Both the position numbers and the translations under genes were made by a program. Shown here piece after piece: positions 25,564 through 36,722 of a stretch of 64,000 nucleotides of DNA (the stretch's first letter is position 1; every line of letters begins with the position of its first letter). Source of the DNA: Archegozetes longisetosus (taxonomy: Eukaryota; Arthropoda; Arachnida; Sarcoptiformes; Trhypochthoniidae); contig JAEMBT020000004.1 in assembly GCA_018873245.2 (NCBI GenBank), positions 3,582,573 to 3,646,572 on the forward strand, in the 5' to 3' direction. The notes beneath the pieces were generated by a model. The model was not told the DNA's origin. It was given only the letters and a program-made list of their open reading frames with translations, and ran no database searches.

Positions 25564-26465
25564 ATTGATGATTAACTCTTTTCAGTTAATTATGTCGGTT
25601 TAGAAGAAGTGCTCAAAACAAATTATTTTATGAAGTTGCAATTTTCACAACAATCCTATCCATATTAATAGTTTTGATTTTGATCATCAATTAGAATATC
25701 TTCAGGGTAAAGCTCAAGCAAACGCCCGAGTAGTTAGTCAAAATTCATCATTTCTGAGTTTGATTAAGACATTGGTTTATAATAAAAATGTCATACTTTT
25801 AGTTATAACTAAGAAGTCTACTTTTGGTGTTCACCAAAATTTTTCTTTAACTCATAACTTAATTTAAATTTTTTTTCTGGCAATACGTCTTTCTGAGGGT
25901 AAAAATTTCCCGTAACATAGCAGTGCTTTCTGTTTATTATATTATGTCTGAAAAATAGAGATATGTACAGTTATGTCAGAATAAATTCTTCCAGTGAAAA
26001 AAGTTGATATTTTAGGGATTAAATTTCAACTTAAAAGTGAATTAACTTGAGCCAAATTAAACTTCTCTCCTATCAATGATTAACGTCAATTTGATTTGCA
26101 AAAGATGTTTACAAATCGCTGATTATCAAGTGATAAAGTGCTTCTTTTGTTAGTCATTGAGTACATATTAGTCATAATAGATTAATTTTCATTCAAATTT
26201 GTAGTGTTTTGGCTTTGATTGAACTTTTTAAAAACTTATATTTCTCTGATATTACGCATTCAGTGTTTTTGATGAAATAAGGATTTTTAACCGCCTATCA
26301 GTAATTCACTGGAATAATTTATTCTGACACAACTGTACTTATGTGTAAAGCATTAATGTCAAATAATCTACAGTACCTGCACAGTATTGACTCATTCAAA
26401 ATTATTAAATCTTAACCTTAACTATTAATGATTTGAACCAATAGATAAGATTTAATAAAATACAA
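25405..26465. repeat. Long inverted repeat, arms about 130 bp
   Basis: 25405-25530 and 26330-26465 are reverse complements with mismatches. Shared words in mirror orientation include GACATTAAWGCTTTACACAT and CAATAGATAAGATYTAATAA. It overlaps the right part of the preceding MITE, so the order of events is unclear. Confidence 0.5.
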
Positions 26466-27607
26466 ATTTTAATCAGGTTCATCAAGTATACGTTCGCGTT
26501 GTAAACAAAAATTTTCTAAACAAAATAATTAATTAATAGTATAAATTCCTAATTATTGTGCAGAAGAAGGAAAGATTAAAATGATTTCTTATTAGAAAAG
26601 TGGTCTAACAGTTAGTGAAATCACTGAAAAGCCTAAAAGATCGTATAATATGGTAGGTCTTTGGCTTGAGAGATAGTTTCGAGATAAGATAATAGAACAT
26701 CGTAAGCGCATCGTTAGACCACTTTCAATCACTCCTGAAGAAGAGGCTGCGATAGTTCTTAAAGCATTTAAAAGACCTTTTGCTAATCCAGATATTATTA
26801 AAAGTCGTTTAAATTCAAGCTGTAGTCCAAAAGCTGTTAATATCTTGAAGTCTTTTGGGATTAAATGCGCTATTGCTGTCAGAAAACGTAATTAACAGAA
26901 ACAAAAATTAATTAGATACATGTTTTGTAAGTCATATCTTAATTGGAGTTTAAATCAATGATCTGATGTAATTTTCACCAGTATGTATAAAGAGAGTCTC
27001 CGCAATTCCATTCATATAAGCCTTTGAACTTAATTTCGCTTTTTATTTAAAACTTTAAAATCTATTAATAATTTAGAGAAGATTAATTTTCATTTATTCA
27101 AAGTTTTTGCAAATTCAAAAATTATTAGATAATTTTCAAATTTTATTTTTTCAAAAATTCTTGTATTTTTGAAATTTGATTTTAAAGATTTACTATGATT
27201 TCAACCTTCAAATTAGGAAACTTTTAGGGCTGAAGCAAGTGTTAAATATTGTATCGTTCTTATTATTTTATCAGATGAGAAAACTTCAGAGCTATCCAAA
27301 TGGTAGGGTTTGGGTTTGTTGACCTAAAAACTGTCGCTATGATCCTAAATATATTGAATACCATCGATAAGAGCGAACAGTTTTCGGTTAATTGTTTCTG
27401 GTGGATAGCATATGATGGTTTAGGACAAATAATTCGGCTCAACTCTCATAAAAGCCCTCAAAATTATACCGAGTTATTGAATAATGAAGTTTTGCTGTCC
27501 ATTAAATATCGTTTTGGTGATGCCATCCTTATCTATGTGCAAGATAATGCTCATATTCATACGGCAAAAGTAGTCAAAGAATTCTTAAATAATTATGAAG
27601 GAATTAG

Positions 27608-28552
27608 AGAATGATTTTCCGAAAGTCTCGTCTCTCGAATTTTTTTATTATGAAAATAAATGAATATTCAATTATCTAATTCTTTATTTACCATTCGAAT
27701 ATCATAAAAATAATATGATGTTTATTAAGAAACCATTATTTATTAGAGTGTTTATAATTTTTATTTAGAAATACTAACTTATTGACTAAATTGGGACTCA
27801 AAACTGAACGTTTTATTCAAATTAGCATAACATGTACAGAATGTATGGAAAATGACTCCGTAAAAAGAAAATTTTATTACTTAAGAATGAGACAAGATAC
27901 AAAAATCGTTTCAATAGTAAAATAATATACACAAATGGGAGCTTATAATATGATGTGTTCGATGTGTTTGCCTTCTTCTGAATGGACATGGCGCAAGCGA
28001 ACTACAAATTTTAATTGTATAACAATTACAATTTTGTAGTTTGCTTTGTTTTGTATCCATAAACAATAACAATAAGGTTTGTAATTGTTTTTAGATCAGA
28101 AGCTTTACGTGTCTTGCACATAGATCTAAATCTTTTTTGAACAGTAACTGGGCTCATTTGATTTGAGTATTATTCCTTTACGATGAAAATCAGCTCTTAC
28201 ATGTTGTGTGTCGACATTTTTAAACACATATAAAAACAAAATCATGACTGCAAAATAAACTCCCAAAATAGTAGACAAAACCGCGAAGTCTGAAATTCTT
28301 ACTACTCGAAATAAAAAAGTCATAAGCAAATTTTTTACGAAGTCATTTTCCGGACACTCTGCATTTTGCCAGACTTTCGCATATAGAGGTGTTCTACATA
28401 TCAATTCTCGCAAAATAGAAGTATTTTACAGATCATAAATTTTATTTTCATAAATTACTACAATTACAAAAAATCATTAATAAGTTAACGATTGATCTCA
28501 AATTGATATTTTTGAAAATTCTGGAGAGTCTCGACTCTCGAATCATCCTCTA
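27608..28552. mobile_element. 945-bp TIR element with 11-bp TSD inside the Tc1 gene
   Basis: It is flanked by a perfect 11-bp duplication GAAGGAATTAG (27597-27607 and 28553-28563). The ends are inverted repeats: the left carries TCCGAAAGTCTCGTCTCTCG and the right, mirrored, TTCGAGAGTCGAGACTCTCC. Removing the element and one duplication makes the host Tc1 frame continuous, which fixes the boundaries. An 11-bp duplication suggests a Mutator-like (MULE) element; this is an inference from length. A minus-strand 95-codon frame (28126-28413) lies inside. A related end occurs near 57914. Confidence 0.75.
28126..28413 (-). CDS. Hypothetical 95-residue membrane protein carried by the element
   Basis: The frame encodes MRELICRTPLYAKVWQN..., a single strong hydrophobic segment at about residues 43-65 (SDFAVLSTILGVYFAVMILF region), and a polar tail ending NEPSYCSKKI. 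I do not recognise the family. It lies wholly inside the 945-bp inserted element, so it could be cargo, a captured host exon or chance. No transposase is visible in the element, which would therefore depend on another copy to move. Expression is not supported by anything visible, so the call as a gene is weak. Confidence 0.25.
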   Translation of the reverse strand: MRELICRTPLYAKVWQNAECPENDFVKNLLMTFLFRVVRISDFAVLSTILGVYFAVMILFLYVFKNVDTQHVRADFHRKGIILKSNEPSYCSKKI

Positions 28553-28929
28553 GAAGGAATTAGTCTAATTGATCGGCCTATAAAGGGCGCTGATTTGAAC
28601 CCCGTAGAGAATATATGGTCTTATATGCAATTCAGTTTTTAGTTGATCAGAGTCGTTGGTCAGGCTTAAAGTATAAATGATATATGGTCACTCATAGAGA
28701 TAATTTGGGATCAACTCAAAGATCAGCATTATGAAATTAACTTGTATAAATCAAGGTCTACGAGAGTTTCAAATTTTTATTCATGAAGAGTGGTCTAAAT
28801 ACTGAATTAAATATTTTGTAGAAAAACTTATTACTTAATTATAATATATTGAATTAAAATCAAACCTGAAAATCTTAATCTAAATTATAGAAAATTTATA
28901 AGTATTAAATTAAAAAAGTATTATCTCTT

Positions 28930-29250
28930 CATTTGAACTTATAAGTAATGATCAAAATATTAATCATTATACCTCGATAAACGCTATCATTAAACGCTAT
29001 ATTATCCTTATATCATAAGGATGTATAACAGGCAAACCCACTGCCCCTTACGATGAGTTATATCCCCATCAGCGTTACACAATAAAATAAAGTTTGTTAG
29101 GGGTCATTGGTTCTTTTACTGACGTTGAGAGGGGTATGACTAATGCTAAGGGATAGTGGGTTTGCCGATTGTATATCCTTATGATGTAACGATAATACAT
29201 GAAAGTACATATTTCATCTTTTCCAGACATTTGTTTCACGCATGGTATGT
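28930..29250. repeat. Inverted copy of the 25.2-kb MITE with a nested MITE
   Basis: The outer parts (about 28930-29008 and 29189-29250) match 25197-25350 in reverse orientation. The middle (about 29009-29188) is a separate roughly 180-bp palindromic element with 68-bp arms, ATATCATAAGGATGTATAAC...GGCAAACCCACTGCCCCTTA and its mirror. Because the 25.2-kb copy lacks it, the inner element arrived later. Confidence 0.65.
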
Positions 29251-29772
29251 GTCGCAATGCTCCGATGTCGCTACTAGCAATTCGAACTACTGATGACGCT
29301 GTAGCAGATAGTAACTACAAATTAAACAATTAGTTAATTAAAATTTCGTAAATAAGAGCCAACTTTGATTTGTAAAGCATCAGGAGTAACCTAGAACAGA
29401 TATAAAGTGTGGAAAACGTGGGATAACATTTTACCACGCAGTTAATTTTACGTCTTTAGAAGTTAAGTTATGACGAAGGGTTAAAGGATTAGGAATATTC
29501 TGAGAGAGTAGATAAGAATTGAAATTTCAAATCACGCCTGTTCTAAACTACTTTGAACTGCAACGTTAGGCTTATCTAAACACGAAATTCGAATTTTAAC
29601 GTAAGTTTTGTAAACACTTTTCATTTTCTATTACACTGTGCATAACTATACCTTTTGAAATATTTTGAATAAATGTGTTAATTTTTAATTAAGTTCAAAA
29701 TGGGAAGAAGTGCTTCATCAATACAAACTATTATAAAAAAACAAAGCTCATGAGAGGAAGTTAAAAATTGAA

Positions 29773-30313
29773 TGAGTTTTCCGAGTATAGTATAAAAGCA
29801 CTCTATTCGATTCTCCTGACCTCAAAGATCATGAATATATAATATTTTTAAAAAGTTAGTTTCTGCAATTCGAGGTTTTCGATCTCAAAGTTCGAAATTT
29901 CTGATTAAAAATTAATTTGAAGGGCGAAAGGAATTGTTTAGGTCTAAGGAAGCTCAAGGCCCCACCTCAAGTGTTATACATCATTGAATTTAGTTCATCG
30001 AGCTGAACATCTTGATACCGCACTCAACCATTTCTCTCAAGTAGTTCTCTAGATATTCAAAGAAAATTTTTTCATTGAAACAACTTCTCCACGTAATAAT
30101 GTATCACACTTGGGGGTAGAGGTCTGGGACTCACTTAGATCTAAACAATTTCTTACACCCTTCAATGTAATTTTTAATAAGAAATTTCGAACTTTGAGAT
30201 CGAAAACCTCGAATTGTGGAAACTAACGAATTGTTTAAAAGTATTATATATTCATGATCCTCAAGATCAGGAGAACAGTGTAGAATACTTTTTTACTATA
30301 CCCAGAAAACTCC
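29773..30313. repeat. Fold-back element with about 225-bp arms
   Basis: The left arm (about 29773-30000) and right arm (about 30105-30313) are reverse complements. They include GAGGTTTTCGATCTCAAAGT and GATCATGAATATATAATA, with few mismatches over more than 200 bp. A spacer of about 100 bp has no gene. The very long arms leave almost no unique DNA. Confidence 0.75.
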
Positions 30314-30384
30314 TATTCCATAATCTAATACCCAAAAATATGTGGACATAACATTCAATAGTTTTGAGTCAATCGAAGAAATCA

Positions 30385-31430
30385 ATGGATAAGTATTTAG
30401 TTAAAACGAGTAAAGACAATATGATTCTGATCGATTGATTTCTTCAAAACTGAGAAAATAGACTTTAAACAAAAAGAATGTATTGGAAGGACAATCAAAA
30501 CAGTTGACAATTCAATACGCGCTTCATATTTGGTGTCATTACGTATCGCACAATATAAGAAACTGCATACCATTGGTGAAAATCTTATAATACTAGCGGT
30601 TACGGATATGTGTAATGTAATATTAGGCGAAGTATTTACAAAAAAAAGTTCAATTGACACCCTTATCGAGTGCAATAGTGAAGGGAGGAATTGATGAAAT
30701 AGAAGTTAATGTTGAGGATCAATTGGTTAAAAGATTCAAATTCAGTGATTATTATTCTACACAAATAAAAGAAACAACTGATATTTCCAAATGTGCTCAA
30801 CTCTTGACGTATGTTTGATCTATAGATAACAATCAAATGAAGGAAGAAACGCTATTTTGTCTAGAATTAGATAGTGATACAACTGGAGTAGAGATGTTTA
30901 ATTGTTTGAATAAATATGCTAATCAATACTTCTGTTGGAATAATTGCATTACTGTATGTTATGATGGCACGGCGTCAATGACTGTGAAAAATAGTGGTCT
31001 CATTACAAGAATTAAATCGTAAATCCAGGAATAAGATCAATTCATTGCTTTTTTAATAGACGTCAGTTTGAAAAATTTATGCTATGGTTTGAATAATATT
31101 TTGGACAAAGTCGTGAAAACTGTTAATATTATAAAATCACATGAGCTTAAAAGTCGGTTGTTTAAGTTACTTTGTGAAGAAACGGGTTCATAAGAACATG
31201 ATAATATGCTCAATTGAGAAGTTCAATGGTTTTCAAGGGGAAGAGTTTTGAAAAGAGTATGTGATTTTTAAATTGTATTCCAAGAAATATTTTAGCGAAA
31301 TTCTAACTGAAGACCAATTAAAATGTATTCAGAATCCTTTTCAGGTAAATAGTGAGAAACTAAAATTGACAGTTCAACTTAAAGATCAGCTATTAGAATT
31401 GAAATGCAAGTGAAATGAAAATTAACATGC
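30385..31430 (+). pseudogene. ZBED5/SCAND3-like hAT transposase pseudogene
   Basis: Starting at MDKYLVKTSK, several frames chain into a protein like the ZBED5 family of hAT-derived proteins. The segments are SIRASYLVSLRIAQYKKLHTIGE, LAVTDMCNVILGEV, STQIKETTDISKCAQLL (catalytic-region Asp), ENLSWENC-like YFCWNNCITVCYDGTASM (30837-31022), IKSHELKSRLFKLLCEETGS, WFSRGRVLKRV and LKLTVQLKDQLLELK. Many frameshifts and stops intervene. The BED zinc finger expected near the N terminus is missing. The C-terminal dimerisation segment does not follow on this strand; a matching one lies inverted at 31465-31740. Confidence 0.75.
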
Positions 31431-31464
31431 AAATCTTAAATTTTTTTGAACTCAATATTGATCT

Positions 31465-31740
31465 TTACATATTCAAACAGTTTTCATAATTCGATTTTAC
31501 AAAATTATTTACATTTTGCTTATTCATGCCTAAACTTATATTCTTATCTGATTTTACAGCGTTAGGTAAAGCAGTATTAGTTTTAGCAAAATTATGAAAT
31601 CCAGAACAGGACATTAAAAGATTAAATTCTGTACATAATTCTGCTTTGACTAAATTAATATCCATTCTATTTCGTTCATTCGTCCATAAGAGTTTCATCA
31701 ATATAACACTAGAAATAGTATTTAGAGGCTAAATCTGATG
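31465..31740 (-). pseudogene. hAT C-terminal dimerisation fragment, inverted
   Basis: The minus frame reads LLWTNERNRMDINLVKAELC...NLLMSCSGFHNF, the conserved C-terminal hAT dimerisation motif of ZBED5-like proteins (W-x-DERNRM-x-x-x-LVKAEL). It abuts the plus-strand transposase pseudogene in opposite orientation. Either an internal inversion or a second truncated copy explains this. A sibling fragment is at 41030-41295. Confidence 0.7.
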
Positions 31741-31744
31741 GAAG

Positions 31745-32448
31745 TAAAATTTTCAATATTAAGGTTTAATGAAATACAGGACAAATGCGTCCTGCATAGT
31801 ACGTTTGCAGGACTGTCTTGCACGATGAAGGACCTTAACGAAAGATAACTAGTATTAAAGATAAATTACAATGTTTTTACATTGATGAGGCTTTTGTGCT
31901 GGATCTGTAATTACGATATAGCATCTCGTGATAAAATTATAACTTTACTTAAAATAAATTAATGAGTGATACTTCTTGTGAATCCATTGAACAAAAAATA
32001 AACTATTTTGGCGAGGATGAGGAGATTTCGTAAACAAACGTATTTTAATCAAAGAGCCATTCTAATAGTACAATATTCAATATATTATTACCGAACTAAA
32101 CATTAGCTCTACTCATCAACAAATCAAATCAATATAATCGCTTATAACTAAGATGCATAAATATGAATAAATAATTGTCTATAATATGAAAAACTAAACA
32201 TGGGCCTTACTATGGACTCCAAGCTAAAATTATTGCAGAATGTGCTCACATTTAACGATACTTAACTAAACTTATTAGAGAAATAAGTTTATATAGAGCA
32301 GTGTAGCAGCACGTTCTGCAAAAATATACAAGTACGATAGAATACTATATGAAAAATAATTGTCCGCTACGCAAAATATAAACAGAATCTTATCTTTAAT
32401 TAACATATTTTTGTTTACAAATCAACTCAATTTCTTATTATATCAACA
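31745..32448. other. Upstream region of the synaptotagmin-like gene
   Basis: AT-rich DNA with no recognisable frame. It presumably contains the promoter and 5' leader of the gene starting at 32449, but no convincing TATA/initiator pair was identified. Confidence 0.4.
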
Positions 32449-34692
32449 ATGAATTCAGATAAAGCAACAAATCAGAGAAATTCGTTACCGGTTATAGGTT
32501 TCGTTTGGCATACAATTAAACTTATGCTCAAATCTAAAGCACTCAAAAAGTGGCCAAAATATGAAAAATTGACAAAACTACAAATCGACAAAAACGAAAA
32601 ATTCGATCTGAATATCTCTCCACGAATTAGTGTTTCAGAACCAATACATTTATTTGGACACATCTTATTTTGGTATGACATTCCTGTGATTGTTGGAATG
32701 ATTGTTTCATTAATAGCAGGATATTTGTTCCAAACGTTTGCCGAATTGATTCATTTTCAAGACCTTAACATTATTTGTAAAATAGTTTTTCTGATGTTTG
32801 GTTTTGTGTCAGTGTTAGCAATCGTGGCATTCGTTGCATTTGTTCGCTCTTTAGATTCAAAGTATGATATCGTTGGTGACGGAAAATATTTACTTAATTC
32901 TGATGATGTGATGCAAGTCGTGGAACAGTTGGCGTGGAGTGAAGTCGAACCAGAGGTAGAGGAAGCGAAATGGATTGCAGACCTGTTGCAAAAGCTTTGG
33001 TCTAATATTAATATATTTGTGATACGAGTTGTGAGCAGTTATTTTCCTAACTATTCGTTAGAACCAATTATTGGTCCGATGAACGAAATCGCAGAACTAA
33101 AAGTAGCGAAACTATATTTGGGCGCTAACGTGCCTTCTCTTACAGGCATTCATGTCATCAACCGAGACATCAGAACAGAACATATGATAATTGATTGTGA
33201 ATTGACGTATGACTCCGACCTTGACATCGAAATCATAGGTAAGGATTAGTTTAGTTTTGATTTTGAATTTGTTTCAGAGCGAACAAATAACTATGAGATA
33301 AATAATGAATATTTCAATTATTTCATAGGAAAACATTACATAAATTTCGGTATAAAATGGTTTTATTTCAAGGGAAAAGTTCGTATAATATTGTGGCCAC
33401 TCTTTCGCGACGTTCCAGTTGTCGGAAACATTGGAATGAGTTTACTCGAAAAGCCAAAAATCAATTGGAAATTCATTGGTTTGTTGTCAGTTGTGAATTG
33501 GGATTTTCTCAAAAATGTGTTTCAGTGTGTTATAACTTATTTGCTCCGAAGTCCTCATTCATTCACAATAAATGTCGCGAAAATGATTCCAATGACAGAA
33601 ATGAAATTAAGAGAACCGATCGGACTCTTGAGAATCGAAGTGATGTCTGCCAGAAATCTCACAGCAATCAACTCAACTTTGTTCGGATCTGTGCCTTTGT
33701 GTTCGTTAAAAACAGATTCTTATTGTAAGGTTCAGGTCGAACAACAACAAATGCAGACACATGTTGTCCAAAATGATTTGAATCCTGAATGGAATGAAGA
33801 GTTTTGTTTTTTGGTTCACAATTCAATCACAAACCCAATAGTTGTGACCGTATGGGACGAACAACTCATTGAGGATCACTTTGTTGGGACATTTTCGATA
33901 TCAATCAAGGACTTCGATCAAAATAAACTAATTAATGGACAGGAGATTACTGTTCCGTTGAGTAGAAGTGATGAGGTTTTCACTGAACAAACTAAATCTT
34001 GTCCTTCAATATCATTTCGTGTCAGTTGGTTTAAGTTATCGACAGATATGAACAAATTGAAAGTGACTGCGAGTCAGGCCAGGGCTCAAATGCCAGTCGC
34101 AGCCCTGTCAGTATTGGTCGATTCAGCCACAGGTTTGGACTCGTGTACAGCTCAAGTCAGGAGTCCTGAGTTGAGACCTTTAGTAAAGATAAGTGTTGGA
34201 AATCAGGTCAGAGTCACAACAATCAAAAGACGTACGGGTTATCCAGTTTGGGAACAATCACATGATTTTCTTCTCTATAATCCAAAGTTAGAAACCGTAT
34301 ACATCCAAGTCATTGATATGTATTATGTTGAAGAAAAGCAATTATTACCATTAATTCCAATAAATGTGTCACATTTGGGAAAGTTTGCCGAACGTATTGG
34401 TCTTTCGGGTGAGGGAACGGTTTTGGGCTATTATAGTATTCCGACCGTTCATATTCTCAATTCACACAAAATGAAAATCGAGGGAACGTTTCGGTTACAG
34501 GGATTCGTAGAAAACGCATACATTCGACTGTTACTGGCCATCAGAATCACAAACTTTGACCCAAATGTAGCCGAAAACCTTAGAAAACCGCGAACACTAT
34601 TGTCTCAAATTATTGATACACAAAATGAGACAATTTTGGCCGGAAAGTTAGCAAAAGAAAAACAGGTTCAGCACAGAGATCCTAAAAAATGA
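32449..34692 (+). CDS. Extended synaptotagmin-like lipid-transfer protein (2 exons)
   Basis: Exon 1 is 32449-33238 and exon 2 is 33329-34692. The 90-bp intron (donor AG|GTAAGG, acceptor TTTCATAG) is phase 1, and splicing gives 717 residues. Two adjacent hydrophobic segments (about 77-98 and 109-133) form the usual ER hairpin. An SMP lipid-transfer domain follows (about 168-345, with EEAKWIADLLQKLW and KGKVRIILWPLFRDVPVVG). C2A is at about 360-500 and C2B at about 519-655. C2A keeps some acidic loop residues (KTDSYCKV, VWDEQLIEDHF) but lacks the full Asp set, and C2B lacks nearly all, so calcium binding is doubtful. Known family members tether ER to plasma membrane and move lipids; they usually have three or more C2 domains, so this is a short form. 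An AATAAA at 34750-34755 ends the gene. It is the most secure gene in the window. Confidence 0.9.
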
Positions 34693-34749
34693 AGTACAGT
34701 TTCTGTTGAAGGAAGTCAGAACAACAGAACTCAGGATTAAGTCAATGGT

Positions 34750-34755
34750 AATAAA
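34750..34755 (+). terminator. Polyadenylation signal of the synaptotagmin-like gene
   Basis: A canonical AATAAA lies 58 nt after the TGA stop. Confidence 0.6.
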
Positions 34756-34759
34756 GATT

Positions 34760-36081
34760 TTGGAGAAAGTTTCGAAATCTTTCATTTAAATGTAATTAGT
34801 ATTTGAGCCAATCGCAAACTCATAATCAGAATAAGGAAAATGAAGTCAGATATAAAAACGATTCACAAATATCTCTTTAATAGTCTTTAAAACAATTGAT
34901 AAATTTTAGCACAGTATTGGTGAAGTACCCAGTATTGTAATTTCAAATAGCTCTCATTAGTGAACTATTATGGCTCTTTCAAATGACATATAGTTCAGAG
35001 TCCTTGAGAAATGCGCAAAATATTTATCTATTCCTAAATTATTTTCAATTTTATAACAAAATTTGCCCCATATAATAAGTTGTATCGATAAAAATCGTAA
35101 AGTTACATGAAAATTGTCAATTTTCAGAATCACTTCAACTGAATCAATGACACAATTACAAATTGTAACATTGAAGTTTTACTAAAGTTTCACATCATAT
35201 GAACAATTAGTGTTTTGTTTATAGCTATTGTAGTAACAATGAGGTAGTTTCACATTATTATTCTGCTTACAACGGTTATTTGCATCCTAGGCGTATTAAA
35301 TTTAACCGTTGTATCATATATGAATTAAAAGAACAGCAAACCTTATACCACAATCTAATAAGCAGAAACATGTTCTCATACTTTTTAATCCTATATAATT
35401 AATGTTATCGATATTTCCATTGATCTTGAATACGTGATAGCATTATAGTGTCATTCTTATCTGCATAATCATAAAAATTTTAGCGAACCACTTATCCACA
35501 AAACCATTGTTCCTGAATGCTATGAATTCTCAAACGAATATTAATTTCATGATACAACCATCAAGAAACTTCTTGAATGACATTCTTTGATATTTTGATC
35601 AAATTCAAATAGAGATCATTACACTGCCCAAGTGTTTGTATCACATTATACTACTACATTCAAGCTGTAATAAGATTTAACTATTTTGTTTTTAGTCTGA
35701 TCTCAATCAAAACTACTTAGAATTGAAGCATAAATATGAATACAATCTGTAATAATATATTAATATTTTCAAAATAATCGCGTCATTTTGTGCCTTAATC
35801 ATAGCTGTCTTGTCACCTCTTAATGATTAGATAATTTCGGATTAACATAACTGCTTTCTTTTTTTAAAGAGAGCCAATTTTTCATTTGCTTCGATTCTTC
35901 GCTAAATTTCAATATTATCCTTTAAGTCACTTTTTTAAGCAAATGGAAAGCAAATTTCAGATGATAGCGCTCTCAGTTTTCTAAGATTTCCGGCTACAAT
36001 AGGCTCAAAGTGAGACATTTTGATATCCATCAATAGTAGGATGCGTGGTTTTCCACAAATTCCTGTAATCGCAATGGGTTC
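34760..36081. other. AT-rich intergenic, nothing recognised
   Basis: No coding frame or repeat could be supported. Confidence 0.45.
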
Positions 36082-36722
36082 CACGTCAATTCAGCGTCAA
36101 CAATTCAGCGTCAACAATTCAGCGTCAACAATTCAGCGCTGAGACAATTCAGCGCTGCGACATTTCGATGCTACGACAATTCAGTGCTGCGACAATTCAG
36201 CGCACGTTTATTATAAATTCATTTCAAAGAAAAACAGAGACCTCTAGACTATTAGGTGTTCAAAGGAAATAAATTTTTAGCAAAAAATGTAAAAAACCTA
36301 ACGCATATATGTTTTGATTACTGAACAAACATATTTGAATTTTACTATTAATATTCCATTATTTATAATCATATTCTTATTAAATATAATTATTTTTAAA
36401 ATCTTTTTCCTTAATTCATATCAACTTAATTAAAAATAATCATTCTATCACCTATAAGTATGTTTGCTTGTAATTGTTGGTTGAAAGTAAACACTTTTAT
36501 AGGTTGAAATTTGTGTCCCGTGAACACCTATTAATTTAGAGTTTCTGTAATTAGTTTCTGTTTTTCTTTAAAATTATCAAATTTTCTGAAATTTTTAAAT
36601 GCGCTAATTATCGCAGCGTTGAATTTTTGCGCGCTGAATTTTTGCGCGCTGAATTGTCGTGCACTGAATTGTCGTGCGCTGAATTGTCGTGCGCTGAATT
36701 GTCGTGCGCTGAATTGATGTGC
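36082..36722. repeat. MITE with subterminal tandem repeats (CAATTCAGCG)
   Basis: The left end carries CACGTCAATTCAGCG followed by about seven copies of ACAATTCAGCGCTGCG-like units. The right end is its mirror with about seven GCGCTGAATTGTCGT units. The central 380 bp is unique AT-rich DNA. The minus-strand 65-codon frame with repeated QFSAR is just these repeats. The element at 61738-62196 shares the architecture and a similar TCAATT core. Confidence 0.75.

Larger units (their letters stand above)
26570..28790 (+). pseudogene. Tc1-like transposase pseudogene, split by insertions
   Basis: The pieces occur in order. A helix-turn-helix region (26580-26890) contains SGLTVSEITEKPKRSYNMV and a second DNA-binding part ending KSFGIKCAIAVRKRN. 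Near 26900-27010 is the strand normally holding the first catalytic Asp, here reading VIFTSMYKESLRN, so the Asp is lost. From 27290 to 27607 comes GRVWV..PKNCRYDPKYI, then VNCFWWIAYDGLGQIIRL and the second catalytic Asp in YVQDNAHIHTAKVV. After a 945-bp insertion (27608-28552) the frame resumes with GADLNPVENIWS, the conserved motif before the third acidic residue. It is a dead element with several frameshifts. Confidence 0.8.

Noticed and set aside
36082-36200. Short regular repeats resembling a CRISPR array
   Set aside because: Units are about 15 bp with no unique spacers, are mirrored at the other end of the element, and the genome is eukaryotic.
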